Shown piece by piece: positions 18,501 to 26,657 of a stretch of DNA of 64,000 bases. The notes under the pieces were generated by a model. It worked only from the letters and a program-made list of their open reading frames with translations. It was not told the origin of the DNA and searched no databases. Made by a program: the position numbers and the translations under genes. The stretch is from Corynebacterium sp. 122RC1 (lineage in GTDB: Bacteria > Actinomycetota > Actinomycetes > Mycobacteriales > Mycobacteriaceae), in contig NZ_JANIKD010000010.1 of NCBI RefSeq assembly GCF_024580955.1, positions 25,484 to 89,483 of the forward strand, written 5' to 3'. Every line of letters starts with the position of its first letter. The first letter of the stretch is position 1.

Positions 18501-20369
18501 ACGCGCCACGATCGCCGCGCGGGAGCGGCCGTGGTTGCGCCCACCGAGAGTACGGGCCAAAGCGTGGACGTCCGCGTCTTCGTGTGCGCTGAGGTATGCC
18601 AAGATGCTGGCGGCTGCTTCCCGACGCCGCGAAGGCAGCAGCCCGGAGATGGGCAGCAATGCGGGCGCGGATTCCAGGGCAGCGGTTCGCTCTTGACCGT
18701 CGGCGCCGTTGGCTGGGTTGGCTGGAGAGGTTGGAGAGGTTGGGTAATCTGCGGCAACGAACTCGCTGAGCACCACGTGGGCGTTGGTGCCGCCGAAGCC
18801 GAAGCCGGAAACACCAGCCACCATGCGCCCCGAGTACTGCGGCCACTCGCGTGGGTCCTCCACAACCTCTAGGCGCTCGGCGTCAAAGTCCACGTAGCGG
18901 TTTGGCCCAACGTAGTTCAGTGATGGCGGCAGGGTACGGTTCTGCATGGACAGCACCACCTTGATGAGGCCCGCTGCACCGGCTGCGGATTCCGTGTGGC
19001 CAAAGTTTGTCTTGGCACTACCCAGAAGCGTTGGGCGGGTGATCTCGCGGCCGCGGCCGAGCACCGCACCGATGGCGGAGGCCTCGATTGGGTCACCCAA
19101 AATGGTGCCGGTGCCGTGCGCTTCAACGTAGTCCACGGTGGTGGGGTCCACGTTAGCGTCCGCATAGGCGCGCTGCAGCACGTCTACCTGTGCGTCTGGG
19201 TTGGGTGCGGTGATGCCGTTGGAGTGGCCGTCAGAGTTCACGGCGGAGCCCTTGATCACTGCCAGGATGTTGTCCCCCGCCGCAATCGCATCATCTACGC
19301 GCTTGAGTACCAGCATGCCGGCGCCGTCGGAACGCACAAAGCCGTCTGCGTCATCGGAGAATGCATGGATCTTGCCGGTGGGGCTGAGCACGCCGAGCTC
19401 ACCGAAGGAGGTGGTCACCGCCGGGGTGGCCATCACGTTCACACCGCCGGCCAGGGCAACATCGGCCTCGCCGTCACGCAGGGCGCGCACCGCTTGGTGA
19501 ACGGACACCAAGGAGGATGAGCAGGCGGTATCCACCTGGATGCTGGGGCCACGGAAGTCAAAGGCGTAGCTCACTCGGTTGGCCACCACGGCACTGGAGT
19601 TGCCGGTCAGCGCATAGGGGTGCGCCTCAGAGGGGTCGGAGAAGATGAGCATTCCATAGTCATTGTTGGTGGAACCCACGAACACGCCCACGGACTTCCC
19701 GCGCAGCGTGTTTGCCGGAATGCCGGCGTTTTCCAGCGCCTCCCAGGAAAGCTCAAGCATCAGGCGCTGCTGCGGGTCAATGTTCACGGCCTCCAATGGG
19801 GAGAGCCCAAAGAACTCGGCGTCAAAGCTGGCCAGATCCTCCAGGTAGCCACCCAGAAGCTGCTGCTCAGCCATGCGCTTGGACATCACCTCGTCGGCCG
19901 CGTATTCCGACCAACGCCCCAGCGGAGGTTCCGTGATGGCGTCGCGCCCCTCAACCAGCAGATTCCACATCTGCTCCACATTCTCCGCACCTGGATACTT
20001 TGCGGCGATGCCCACGATGGCAACGTCGTGCGTGCCAGGGGTCGTGGAAACCGACCGCAGCGCTGGGGCATTCCCCGCAGCCAGGCGCGGCGCAGGCTCG
20101 CCCTCTACCAGGCGCTTCGCGAGCGCCGCGATGGTGGGATACTCGTAAGCAATGGTGGCGTCAAGCTGCGTATCCAGTAGGTTTTCCAACTCACCGGAGA
20201 GCAACACCACGTCGCGTGAAGACAGCCCAAACGCCTGCATCGGTTGATCATCAGTGATCTCCTCCGCCGGCAGCCCCGTAGCCGCAATCACCCAGTTCCG
20301 CAGCCATTCTTGAAGCTGCTCCGTGGTCATTGCAACGGCTTTCTGGGCTTTCTGCTGGCCTGAATCCAT
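15504..20369 (-). CDS. pks13: Polyketide synthase Pks13, mycolate condensase
   Basis: Condenses the FadD32-activated acyl chain with the AccD-made extender to give the beta-keto precursor of corynomycolate, and passes it to trehalose. Domains of the 1621-residue protein in order: N-terminal ACP with phosphopantetheine Ser about 51 (FGLSSRDV); ketosynthase with Cys about 283 (DTACSSSLV) and His in EAHGTGT and NFGHTE; acyltransferase with GMSMGE (about 690); second ACP (LGLDSLMGMR); a Pro/Ala/Gly-rich linker; thioesterase with GGWSFGGALAYE. I start at ATG 20369 (AAGGTG upstream); an ATG at 20399 adds ten residues. A SigD-type promoter precedes it, and accD3 is coupled to it. Confidence 0.95.
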   Translation of the reverse strand: MDSGQQKAQKAVAMTTEQLQEWLRNWVIAATGLPAEEITDDQPMQAFGLSSRDVVLLSGELENLLDTQLDATIAYEYPTIAALAKRLVEGEPAPRLAAGNAPALRSVSTTPGTHDVAIVGIAAKYPGAENVEQMWNLLVEGRDAITEPPLGRWSEYAADEVMSKRMAEQQLLGGYLEDLASFDAEFFGLSPLEAVNIDPQQRLMLELSWEALENAGIPANTLRGKSVGVFVGSTNNDYGMLIFSDPSEAHPYALTGNSSAVVANRVSYAFDFRGPSIQVDTACSSSLVSVHQAVRALRDGEADVALAGGVNVMATPAVTTSFGELGVLSPTGKIHAFSDDADGFVRSDGAGMLVLKRVDDAIAAGDNILAVIKGSAVNSDGHSNGITAPNPDAQVDVLQRAYADANVDPTTVDYVEAHGTGTILGDPIEASAIGAVLGRGREITRPTLLGSAKTNFGHTESAAGAAGLIKVVLSMQNRTLPPSLNYVGPNRYVDFDAERLEVVEDPREWPQYSGRMVAGVSGFGFGGTNAHVVLSEFVAADYPTSPTSPANPANGADGQERTAALESAPALLPISGLLPSRRREAAASILAYLSAHEDADVHALARTLGGRNHGRSRAAIVARTHEEAVKGLGLVAEGKTGVGIAVADSPAAQGPVFVYSGFGSQHRLMVKQLVASSAQFRARLEELDQIVQFESGWSILDLVADDEQTYNTETAQVAITAIQIALTDLLAALGVKPAAVAGMSMGEIAAAYASGGLSAEDAMKIAAHRSRLMGEGEQSLPEDQLGAMAVVEFSVEALDTFIQEHPDFAGIEPAVYAGPGMTTVGGPREAVIKLVETLEAEEKFARLLNVKGAGHTSAVEPLLGELAFEIADITPRPLTIPLFSSVDRGITYTPGQQVHTPEYFLRCTRQPVWFQDAIEAGFAAGHNTFVEVSPNPVALMGMMNTAFSVGKPDAQLLFTLKRKEDEPGALVDLLAKLYANGAPVDFAELYGPGDKLPVPGMPWKKQRYWTAARPSSGARGGLPGTKIVLPDGAIAFGTVADQVPSAVALLEAAVHEVQPEAQLIAVEDKGTLPPTGELTTVARRVAGGVAVQVFAVLGEVTTQVAEGFASVAAAPAAVVATNAEQHADPVDVVGESMKWDPASGESVEQRMRSIVSEAMGYDVEDLPRELPLIDLGLDSLMGMRIKNRIEHDFQIPPLQVQALRDASVADVVKLVEDLVVGRAPTDAPKAETQQDAGGAAAGGGAGGDAPAPAPTPAPTPSVGVGVAPRDASERLVFATWAGITGAAAAGVTSELPAISEQQALEIAQRLTERAGIEVSQQQVLEAQTLEPLANLVREGLETDVEGNIRVLRARKEGSTAPAVFMFHPAGGSSVVYQPLMRRLPEEVPVYGVERLEGSLEDRAAQYLDEIKQYSDGLPIVLGGWSFGGALAYEVAYQLRDSDVEVATIALLDTVQPAHPAPDTMEETKARWGRYQAFAKKTYGLDFPVPYELLETAGEDALLAMMGEFLANTDASEHGLSAGVLEHQRASFVDNRILDRLNLHRWDQVDVPVILFRAERMHDGAVELEPAYAEIAEDGGWSAIVDDLEIVHLKGDHLAVVDEPEIAKVGSALTRRIEQLRS

Positions 20370-20432
20370 AAACACACACCTTGCTAGAGATTTATTCATA
20401 CCCCCAGGCGATTGGGAGCAATGCTCCTATCT

Positions 20433-20460
20433 TAATCGCCAAAGGTCACGATTTTGTTAC
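20433..20460 (-). promoter_or_regulatory. SigD-type promoter of pks13
   Basis: On the minus strand, GTAACA (20460-20455) and CGATTA (20438-20433) are exactly 16 bases apart, which fits the published SigD consensus of actinobacteria (GTAAC-A/G, 16 bases, GAT). Transcription would begin near 20425, giving a 25-55 base leader. SigD is known to drive mycolate genes in C. glutamicum, so the site and the gene agree. Confidence 0.6.
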
Positions 20461-20499
20461 AACGTGCCGCATGCCGCAAAGGTGCGGCAGCAGCAAAAA

Positions 20500-20525
20500 G
20501 CCAAAAACCCTGCCCGAAGGCAGGG
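20500..20525 (-). terminator. Terminator after surface protein 1
   Basis: Minus-strand CCCTGCC-TTCG-GGCAGGG-TTTTTGG: arms 20519-20525 and 20508-20514 with a stable UUCG tetraloop, then a U-run. A second perfect stem (TGCCGCA 20472-20478 with TGCGGCA 20483-20489) lies between it and the pks13 promoter. It separates the surface gene transcript from pks13. Confidence 0.75.
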
Positions 20526-20629
20526 CCCCTGACCAGAACCTTAACGACGCCGCCAAGGCACCAGGCAAGCGAAGTGACGACGCGCGGCGACGCGGTATCT
20601 TGCCTAGGCGCGGCGGCGCAGTGCTTTGC

Positions 20630-21520
20630 CTACGCGCGACGACGCAGTGCAACTGCACCCGCGCCAGCGACGGTGGTCATCACCGCGATGGAAGCGAGGA
20701 CAGGTGCAACGGAGTTGTCAGCCACACCGGTTTCTGCTTCAACACCACGAGGTGCAGGGACGCTGCTGCTGGGAACGCCCACTGGGATTGGCACCGGAAT
20801 GATACACGGAGCAATCTCATCCTTGGCGTAGGTACCACTCAGAGATGCGGACGCGGTGTAGACCTCAGAGGCCCAACCTTCCGCAGCACCGGACATGTCA
20901 ATTGAGAACTGGTACACGCGAGCCTCACCGGCTGGAATGGTGCCCAGGTTGACGGTCCAGGTGCCGTCGCCATTGTCCACAGCAGCATCTGCAGGGGTTT
21001 CCGCCCAGGTGTACTCAGCATAGGCACCACCCCAGACAGTCATCCGGTCGGTGGTAGACACGCCATCAAACACCACCGTTGCACCCTCTGGCAGGTTATC
21101 CGGGAGCGTCACGGTTACAACCGCATTTTCAATGGTGTGCTTGGTTGCGGTTGGGATGCGCCAGACCTGCTGCTTCGTGAGAGAATTTGGGTTCGTGTTA
21201 CCAATAAAGAAGTGGTTCAGCTCAAAGATTCCTGGGGAACCGTTCAGCGCGTGGGTAACCTCAGTGATGTAACCAGCATTGCTGAAGTGGGCGGGGTTTC
21301 CCGCAAGGTCAGTGCGAAGGTTCTCTGGAATCTTATTGATGTCTTCAGTCAGCATGGCGGAGCTCTTCCAGCTCACGCCACCAACCACGCACTCTCCAAC
21401 CATTTGGGTTTCGTTACCGTCAGTGGTGCCAGTGTTGGTTGCCCATGCAGGGCCAGCCAAGGAGACACTGAGAGCCGCGGCGGCCGCAATGGCCGCCATG
21501 GAACGGTTCAATTTTCGCAT
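20630..21520 (-). CDS. Secreted surface protein with degenerate sorting signal (paralogue 1)
   Basis: A 296-residue exported protein: Sec signal (MRKLNRSM, then an Ala-rich core ending GPAWA) at 1-27, a beta-rich ectodomain, a proline-rich spacer (IIPVPIPVGVPSSSVPAP), and a C-terminal hydrophobic helix ending LRRRA. The wall-sorting motif is degraded: ETGVADN stands where an LAxTG motif is found in the neighbour. It resembles the next gene upstream in layout and spacer, so the two look like diverged duplicates. Function unknown; an adhesin or S-layer-like role is possible. It has its own terminator and an upstream box shared with its paralogue. The start is set by the signal peptide; the RBS is weak. 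Confidence 0.75.
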   Translation of the reverse strand: MRKLNRSMAAIAAAAALSVSLAGPAWATNTGTTDGNETQMVGECVVGGVSWKSSAMLTEDINKIPENLRTDLAGNPAHFSNAGYITEVTHALNGSPGIFELNHFFIGNTNPNSLTKQQVWRIPTATKHTIENAVVTVTLPDNLPEGATVVFDGVSTTDRMTVWGGAYAEYTWAETPADAAVDNGDGTWTVNLGTIPAGEARVYQFSIDMSGAAEGWASEVYTASASLSGTYAKDEIAPCIIPVPIPVGVPSSSVPAPRGVEAETGVADNSVAPVLASIAVMTTVAGAGAVALRRRA

Positions 21521-21612
21521 TCGGGGATTCGCTTTCAACAAAGGGGGAAGCAGCATTGTTATCACCGATCAACCTACCCACACCATTAGCAACATAAGTT
21601 TTAACACGCCAC

Positions 21613-21631
21613 AGTTGTCACAACTTTCACA
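21613..21631 (-). promoter_or_regulatory. Palindrome and shared box upstream of surface protein 1
   Basis: AGTTGTCACAACT (21613-21625) is a 13-base palindrome. It overlaps CACAACTTTCACA (21619-21631), which recurs with one change (CACAATTTTCACA, 23157-23169) upstream of the paralogous gene; ACGCCACA lies just before both. A common regulator or a duplicated promoter would explain it. Confidence 0.4.
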
Positions 21632-21692
21632 AACTTTTCTTTTTTCCACATTAGGGCACTGTGGCCACTTTGTTCACAAACGCAGCAATTGG

Positions 21693-21728
21693 AAAAGCCC
21701 CTCACCGTAAGCAACGGCAAGGGGCTTT
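21693..21728 (-). terminator. Terminator after surface protein 2
   Basis: Minus strand: AAAGCCCCT (21728-21720) pairs with AGGGGCTTT (21702-21694), with an inner CCGT/ACGG stem, and a U-rich end TTTTCC follows. It lies about 25 bases after the stop of the 432-aa surface protein. Confidence 0.75.
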
Positions 21729-21752
21729 ACCCGAAGTCCCCGGAGGAACTAA

Positions 21753-23051
21753 TTACTTAGAACGACGGCGCAGGATTACCACACCAGCACCGGCGGCCAC
21801 CAGCAGTGCTGCCAGAGCTGCAACTGCAGCCATGCTGGAAACGCCAGTGTTTGCCAGCATGCCGCGCTGCACACCCTTGGTCGGCACAGCGGAAGTGGTG
21901 GTTGGCTGCGCAGTTACCTCTTGCGCTGGCACATCAGGGGTGGAGGTTCCCGGCGCTGGGACTGGCACTGGGATTGGAATGATCGGAATGCGAGGCTCCT
22001 CCACCTCGGTGGTCACAGAAACAGCAGGATTGCAACGCTCAAGCTGCATTCCGTACACAGGGTGCAGGGAGTTCACCAACTTGCCATTGCCACCTTCACG
22101 CACCACTACCTCGTAGGTGACGGTTGCGGTCCCATTGGCAGGAATAACGCCGGTGATGTTCATCTGCTCACCACGAGCCTGAACCACCGGGGTGCCCTCA
22201 AAGCCATTGGACACAATGCTGTCACCGCGAACGTGCTGTGGTGCATCGTCTAGCACGTCAGCCAGCTCATCCACAAAGTCCGCTTCTGCTGGGCGGCTGT
22301 GCGGGTTGGTGAGCGTGACGGTGTATCGCACGGTGTCGCCGTCCTTCGCAGGCCCTGGGTGAGGTTGTTCCGAAGTATCTGCAGGAATCACCTCAGCAGT
22401 CTTGCCGTACTGCACACAGTCAATTTGTGTTCCCAACGCGTGGTGGTTCACATAGATACTGTCCAGGTTCTGGTCTTTTTGCGTACTCGCATTCAGGGAG
22501 AAAGAGGACATCGCGGGCATGTACGCAATCTTCACGGTGATGGTCTTGCCATCCGCACTGAGTTCAGAGGTCACACCTTCAACCTTGTTGGTGTAGCCAT
22601 TGTTTTGGAGCTGCCCGTGCGCCGGGGTGTCACCAGCAGTAATGCTTTGGAAGGTCGCACCCTGCACTGCTTCGATCGTGTAGGTAACGTTCTCCAGCGC
22701 CTCGCGGGTGGCGATGTAGTGGCGCATAGTTGCAACCTCACCCTCAGTCCAGCCATCGGCGCCAACATCCCCGGCACTAAACCAGCCATCAGAGTTCACT
22801 TCACCAAACATGCCGCCGGTAGCGGTATCAAGCTGGCCATTCCAGTACTTATCCCGCTGGCTGATATCTCTATCACCCTGATCCCAACGGGTCTGGCCAA
22901 TAAGTTCCACCTGACACTGCGCACACTGTGCGGCGGTTGGCAGAGCTGGCGCTGGGTTTGGATCTGGCTGCGCGTGTGCCGGCTGCACAAGCACCGCACT
23001 GAGCATGGTTGCGGCTGCCGCCGCGCTCAGGATTGAACGTAGAGTACGCAC
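21753..23051 (-). CDS. LAxTG-anchored surface protein with DUF11-like domain (paralogue 2)
   Basis: A 432-residue exported protein: signal peptide ending VQPAHA (1-27), an N-terminal domain with paired cysteines (CAQC), a DUF11-type beta sandwich that begins DGDTVRYTVTLTNPHSRPAE (about 235-350), a proline-rich spacer (PIIPIPVPVPAPG), then LANTG, a hydrophobic helix and the tail LRRRSK. LAxTG is the motif of class E (housekeeping) sortases in actinobacteria, so covalent anchoring to the wall is expected. The start is GTG 23051 with GAAAGG 12 bases upstream. It sits between fadD32 and pks13, normally neighbours. Binding partner unknown. Confidence 0.78.
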   Translation of the reverse strand: MRTLRSILSAAAAATMLSAVLVQPAHAQPDPNPAPALPTAAQCAQCQVELIGQTRWDQGDRDISQRDKYWNGQLDTATGGMFGEVNSDGWFSAGDVGADGWTEGEVATMRHYIATREALENVTYTIEAVQGATFQSITAGDTPAHGQLQNNGYTNKVEGVTSELSADGKTITVKIAYMPAMSSFSLNASTQKDQNLDSIYVNHHALGTQIDCVQYGKTAEVIPADTSEQPHPGPAKDGDTVRYTVTLTNPHSRPAEADFVDELADVLDDAPQHVRGDSIVSNGFEGTPVVQARGEQMNITGVIPANGTATVTYEVVVREGGNGKLVNSLHPVYGMQLERCNPAVSVTTEVEEPRIPIIPIPVPVPAPGTSTPDVPAQEVTAQPTTTSAVPTKGVQRGMLANTGVSSMAAVAALAALLVAAGAGVVILRRRSK

Positions 23052-23184
23052 TATTGAATAAACCTTTCAGGTATTTCTGAGTGAGAAAACTCCAAGAGAG
23101 AAATGAATTCAGGTTTACTTTAGATACCGCCGTGGCCGAGCGCACCCCCAAAACGCCACAATTTTCACAGCCATCACAAAAGTA

Positions 23185-23215
23185 TCCCCACGGCTGCACA
23201 CAACAGCCGTGGGGA
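23185..23215 (-). terminator. Terminator after fadD32
   Basis: A 12-bp perfect stem (23185-23196 with 23204-23215, TCCCCACGGCTG) with a 7-base loop lies 30 bases after the fadD32 stop; ATACTTTTG follows on the minus strand. It would separate fadD32 from the surface protein genes. Confidence 0.7.
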
Positions 23216-23247
23216 TTATTCCTCAAACTCAGAGCAAGGACCAGGTT

Positions 23248-25098
23248 TTAGCCCTGCTCCGCTAGGTAGTTCGCCTTGTTGACGCGGCGGGCAATCTTGC
23301 CTGCGGAGGAACGGGCAATCTGATCCGGTGCCACAATGCGAATGTCTGCAGGCACCACGCCGTGGGCCTCAGATACCGCGGTGCGGATTGCCTCAATAGC
23401 GGCGGCATCGCCTGAAGGATCAGCATCAAGGTCACGCTCGGCAAAGATGATGAGCTGCTCCACGTCATCGCCCTCCACAGCGAATGCAGCCACCGCGGCT
23501 GGGCGCACGTGGTCAGATGCGTGGTCCACGGTGTACTCAATGTCCTGCGGGTAGTGGTTGCGGCCAGCGATAATCACCAGGTCCTTGAGACGGCCGGTGA
23601 TATACACCTCATCGTCCAAGATCACACCAAGATCGCCGGTAGCCAACCAGTAGTCGTCGTCAGGCGCCCCCTCAGCACGGGATAGGCTGAGCCGCTGACC
23701 AAGGCGGTTGCGGAAGGTGGCGGCCGTTTCTTCGTCACGATCCAGGTAACCTGCGGCCATGTTTGCACCGTGGCACCAAATTTCGCCCACGCTGCCGTCG
23801 GGGAGCTCAGCCTTAGTCTCTGGGTCCACGATCACCAGTTGCTGGGACTTCACCACAGCTCCCACAGAGGTCACGGACACGGCGTTGAGAGCGCCCTTTT
23901 CCACCTCAACAGCCTTGTTGTTGGCCAGCTCGTCGCGGTCCAGGTACTTATAGGTGAGGCGCTGCGCGCGCTGCGGGGTGGTCACCAGCAGGGAAGCCTC
24001 AGCCAGGCCGTAGGATGGGCGGATTTCGCCAACATTGAGGTTGTACTGCTCAAACGCCTCAATGAAGGCCTGCACGGCCTTCTCGGTCACCGGCTCGGAG
24101 CCAGACACAACGCCTTGGACCTTAGAGAAATCGTAGGTCTTCCCTTCTTCGGGCTGGCCATAGCGGGCGGCGAGCTCAAAGGCGAAGTTCGGCACCACTG
24201 TGTACACGTTCTGGTCACTTTCGCGGGCGGACAACTGCTCCAACCAGCGGCTTGGGCGTTGGATGAAGTCACGCGGACTCATGATGTCAATTTCCTGACC
24301 AATGACGAGCACGAACGCAGCCAGGATAATGCCCATGTCATGGTGCATTGGCAGCCAGCTCACAATACGCAGCGGGGTCTTCAGCTCCGCGGAGATGAAG
24401 ATCTGCAGGATGTTGGTGAGGATGGAGCGGTGAGTCAGCACCACACCCGCTGGGGTGCGGGTGGAACCGGAGGTGTACTGCAGGAACGCCACCAGATCCA
24501 CCGGCGCCTTCTGTGCCTGCGCCATCAGCGCCTGCCCGGCTTCAGTAGCGAGCGGGTTCACGAACGCCTGCGCGGTGGAGTCCGGCAGGGAGTCCACGGC
24601 GATCACACGAGGGCGCTGCGCACCAGGGACCTGCGCAAAGAACGCACGTACCGACGCCGCCGAGTTCCCATTGGTGAGCACAAACGCCGGCTTGGAGTCA
24701 TTGAACACGGCCTCAAGGTGCCCGGAGTGCCCTGGCTCCGTGGGGTCGTACAGCGGTACTGGGATCATTCCGGCGTACATGGAACCCAAGAAGCTGAACA
24801 GATACTCAGGGCTGTTGTTTGCCAGGATGGCAACGCGGTCACCAATCTGGCCAACCTGCTGCAAACGAGCCGCCACCGCCTTGATGCGGGTGTTCACCTG
24901 GGTGTGGGTATAGGTAACTTCCTTCCCCTCACGCGATTGGGTGTAATCCCAGTGGCGCAGCACCACCTTTTCTCCACCACCAGCGGCTGCGGAGGCCTGA
25001 TACAGGACCTCACACAAACCAGCGAGGGTGAGCTCCGGCTTGAGTTCAATCTCTCCGCGCTCATTGATGAACTGGCTCATTGCTGCATGCAGATCCAT
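23248..25098 (-). CDS. fadD32: Fatty acyl-AMP ligase FadD32
   Basis: Activates the main fatty acid as acyl-adenylate and loads it on the N-terminal ACP of Pks13. The 616-residue protein has the adenylate-forming core: P-loop YTSGSTRTPAGVVLTH (208-223), PMHHDMG, GEIWCHGANMAAGYLD, the hinge DLVIIAGRNHYPQDIE, and C-terminal SSAGKIAR with the catalytic Lys. The ATG has AAAGGAG upstream. In relatives it is directly next to pks13; here two surface genes and two terminators stand between them, so they are probably separate transcripts. GTAACA occurs upstream (25174-25169), but no clean SigD -10 follows. Confidence 0.95.
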   Translation of the reverse strand: MDLHAAMSQFINERGEIELKPELTLAGLCEVLYQASAAAGGGEKVVLRHWDYTQSREGKEVTYTHTQVNTRIKAVAARLQQVGQIGDRVAILANNSPEYLFSFLGSMYAGMIPVPLYDPTEPGHSGHLEAVFNDSKPAFVLTNGNSAASVRAFFAQVPGAQRPRVIAVDSLPDSTAQAFVNPLATEAGQALMAQAQKAPVDLVAFLQYTSGSTRTPAGVVLTHRSILTNILQIFISAELKTPLRIVSWLPMHHDMGIILAAFVLVIGQEIDIMSPRDFIQRPSRWLEQLSARESDQNVYTVVPNFAFELAARYGQPEEGKTYDFSKVQGVVSGSEPVTEKAVQAFIEAFEQYNLNVGEIRPSYGLAEASLLVTTPQRAQRLTYKYLDRDELANNKAVEVEKGALNAVSVTSVGAVVKSQQLVIVDPETKAELPDGSVGEIWCHGANMAAGYLDRDEETAATFRNRLGQRLSLSRAEGAPDDDYWLATGDLGVILDDEVYITGRLKDLVIIAGRNHYPQDIEYTVDHASDHVRPAAVAAFAVEGDDVEQLIIFAERDLDADPSGDAAAIEAIRTAVSEAHGVVPADIRIVAPDQIARSSAGKIARRVNKANYLAEQG

Positions 25099-25206
25099 AT
25101 TTCTCCTTTGGGGATTTGCTTCAAGGGGGAAGCTCTTTCAAAGACTAAATTACTTTTTAGCACGAAACTGTTACAGGTGTGGTGAGGCTGGCACAGAAAG
25201 TTGCAG

Positions 25207-26127
25207 CTAACCGATCAAATCCCGCGCCCACTGGAGCGTCCACTGATCCGCAGTGGTCCCAGGAATGACGTTTGGGTTCGAGGCATACAACGCATGCACA
25301 CCATTGGCCGCCGCCAACTCCTGCGCCCGTGCGAGCGCATTGCCCACGCCCTCCGGGGCGTCACAAATGGAATCGCTCGCCGCGCAAATATCATTCACCT
25401 TTTCATTGAGCACCCCAAACCCGCCAGGGCGCCCACCGCGCATGGTTGCCCCCGGAACGATCGGCTGCACCAGCAGGTTCAGCGGCTGTAGCGCCACCTC
25501 AGCGCCCACACCAGAGACGGGGTTGCCCACTACCTGCCCTACGCCGGGCTGCCTGCGGCCGTCGGCAATCACCGTCACCCCGCGCACGCGCTCCGCAGGG
25601 ATCACGCCGGTGCCGTTGCCGATTGCAGAAACGACGTCACCAACAATCACCGCACCCTGACTGAACCCAGCCAAGATGAAGTCCGTGAGCGGGCACTCTG
25701 CGTGCGTGGCCCGCAGCTCCTCCTCGAGGCGGGCGGTGCCTTCATTGCGGGAGTCGTCATAGCTCATCTCCTGCTGGGCGTTAATGTTGCGGAACTGCGC
25801 TGTGTAAGGCAGCGTCCACACCTTCACCCGCGCCGGATCCACCTCAGCCTGCAGCGGAGCAGTGATGGCCAACATGAAGGAGTTTGGGTTTGCACTAGGC
25901 GCAAAAGGATCGTCCGTGGCCGAAGACTCCCACGTGCCCGGCGCGGAGATGAACTCCACGTCCGCGCAATGCTCAGGTTGGCTGAGCGTTTCCGTGGGCT
26001 CCTCCACCGGAACCCCTGGCGGGGTGCCTTCTTGGTTCTGGGTCCACTGCACCACACCTACCAGGATGACCACGATCACCAAGACCGCGGCCAGTACCGT
26101 CACGAGTTTTTTCATACCCTCTAGCAA
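25207..26127 (-). CDS. Cutinase-like serine esterase (Rv3802c type)
   Basis: Membrane-anchored alpha/beta hydrolase of 306 residues: an N-terminal hydrophobic segment (about 5-27), then a cutinase domain with nucleophile S156 in GFSQGAV and a C-terminal Asp/His region (DSICDAPEG; His is not obvious at a standard spacing). The mycobacterial gene at this position, Rv3802c, is a phospholipase/thioesterase linked to the mycolate envelope. The start is taken as TTG 26127, preceded by AGGAC; an ATG at 26115 (MKKLV) is the alternative. It overlaps the lipoprotein gene by 7 bases, so it belongs to the cop1-lipoprotein-esterase operon. Confidence 0.82.
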   Translation of the reverse strand: MLEGMKKLVTVLAAVLVIVVILVGVVQWTQNQEGTPPGVPVEEPTETLSQPEHCADVEFISAPGTWESSATDDPFAPSANPNSFMLAITAPLQAEVDPARVKVWTLPYTAQFRNINAQQEMSYDDSRNEGTARLEEELRATHAECPLTDFILAGFSQGAVIVGDVVSAIGNGTGVIPAERVRGVTVIADGRRQPGVGQVVGNPVSGVGAEVALQPLNLLVQPIVPGATMRGGRPGGFGVLNEKVNDICAASDSICDAPEGVGNALARAQELAAANGVHALYASNPNVIPGTTADQWTLQWARDLIG

Positions 26128-26657
26128 TACGTCCTGCGGGCTTCATCCGCAATAAGCGCGCTCACTTCTTCAAAGCTGCCGCTAGCCCGGTTTTGTTCAA
26201 TGAGCTGGCCAGAAACCGCCTCAATTGCGGCTTGGCCAAAGTTGGATTCACTGTCTACACACAGCCCTTTGCCCACGCCAATAAGTTCCGTTTCAATCCC
26301 CTGGGTTTCAATGCCACCCTTGCCGAGGGCTTGGAGGTAGCGCTGGTCCTCAAAACTGAGCTGCACGCTCTGCGTGGGAGGGGCACTAGCCTCACCGGCG
26401 GAATCCACGGCCCGATCAGAGGTTTGCGGGCTCGCGCTTGTTTGGGGTTCGCGCGTGGCACGGCTGCTTGCGGTTGGTGATGCGGACTGGGTTGGGGTGG
26501 AGGTGGGGGCGTCGGAAGTGGCACTTGAGGGCGCTGCGGCGCGGGTGAGCGGGGCGATCGACGTCAGCACGCTTTCCTCAACCGCTGTGCTTGAACAGGC
26601 GCTCAGCATTACTGCCGCGCACACTGCTGCGGCCGCGGTCCCCCACCGGCGTTGCAT
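26121..26657 (-). CDS. DUF732-like lipoprotein
   Basis: A 178-residue predicted lipoprotein: signal with lipobox LSACSS (Cys 21), a long Ser/Thr/Pro-rich spacer (about 25-100), and a small domain with two cysteines (GKGLCVD and RRTYC) in the DUF732 pattern. Function unknown. The ATG shares a base with the cop1 stop (TAATG), and the 3' end overlaps the esterase gene, so the three are one coupled operon. The spacer suggests that the domain reaches through the peptidoglycan-arabinogalactan layer. Confidence 0.75.
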   Translation of the reverse strand: MQRRWGTAAAAVCAAVMLSACSSTAVEESVLTSIAPLTRAAAPSSATSDAPTSTPTQSASPTASSRATREPQTSASPQTSDRAVDSAGEASAPPTQSVQLSFEDQRYLQALGKGGIETQGIETELIGVGKGLCVDSESNFGQAAIEAVSGQLIEQNRASGSFEEVSALIADEARRTYC

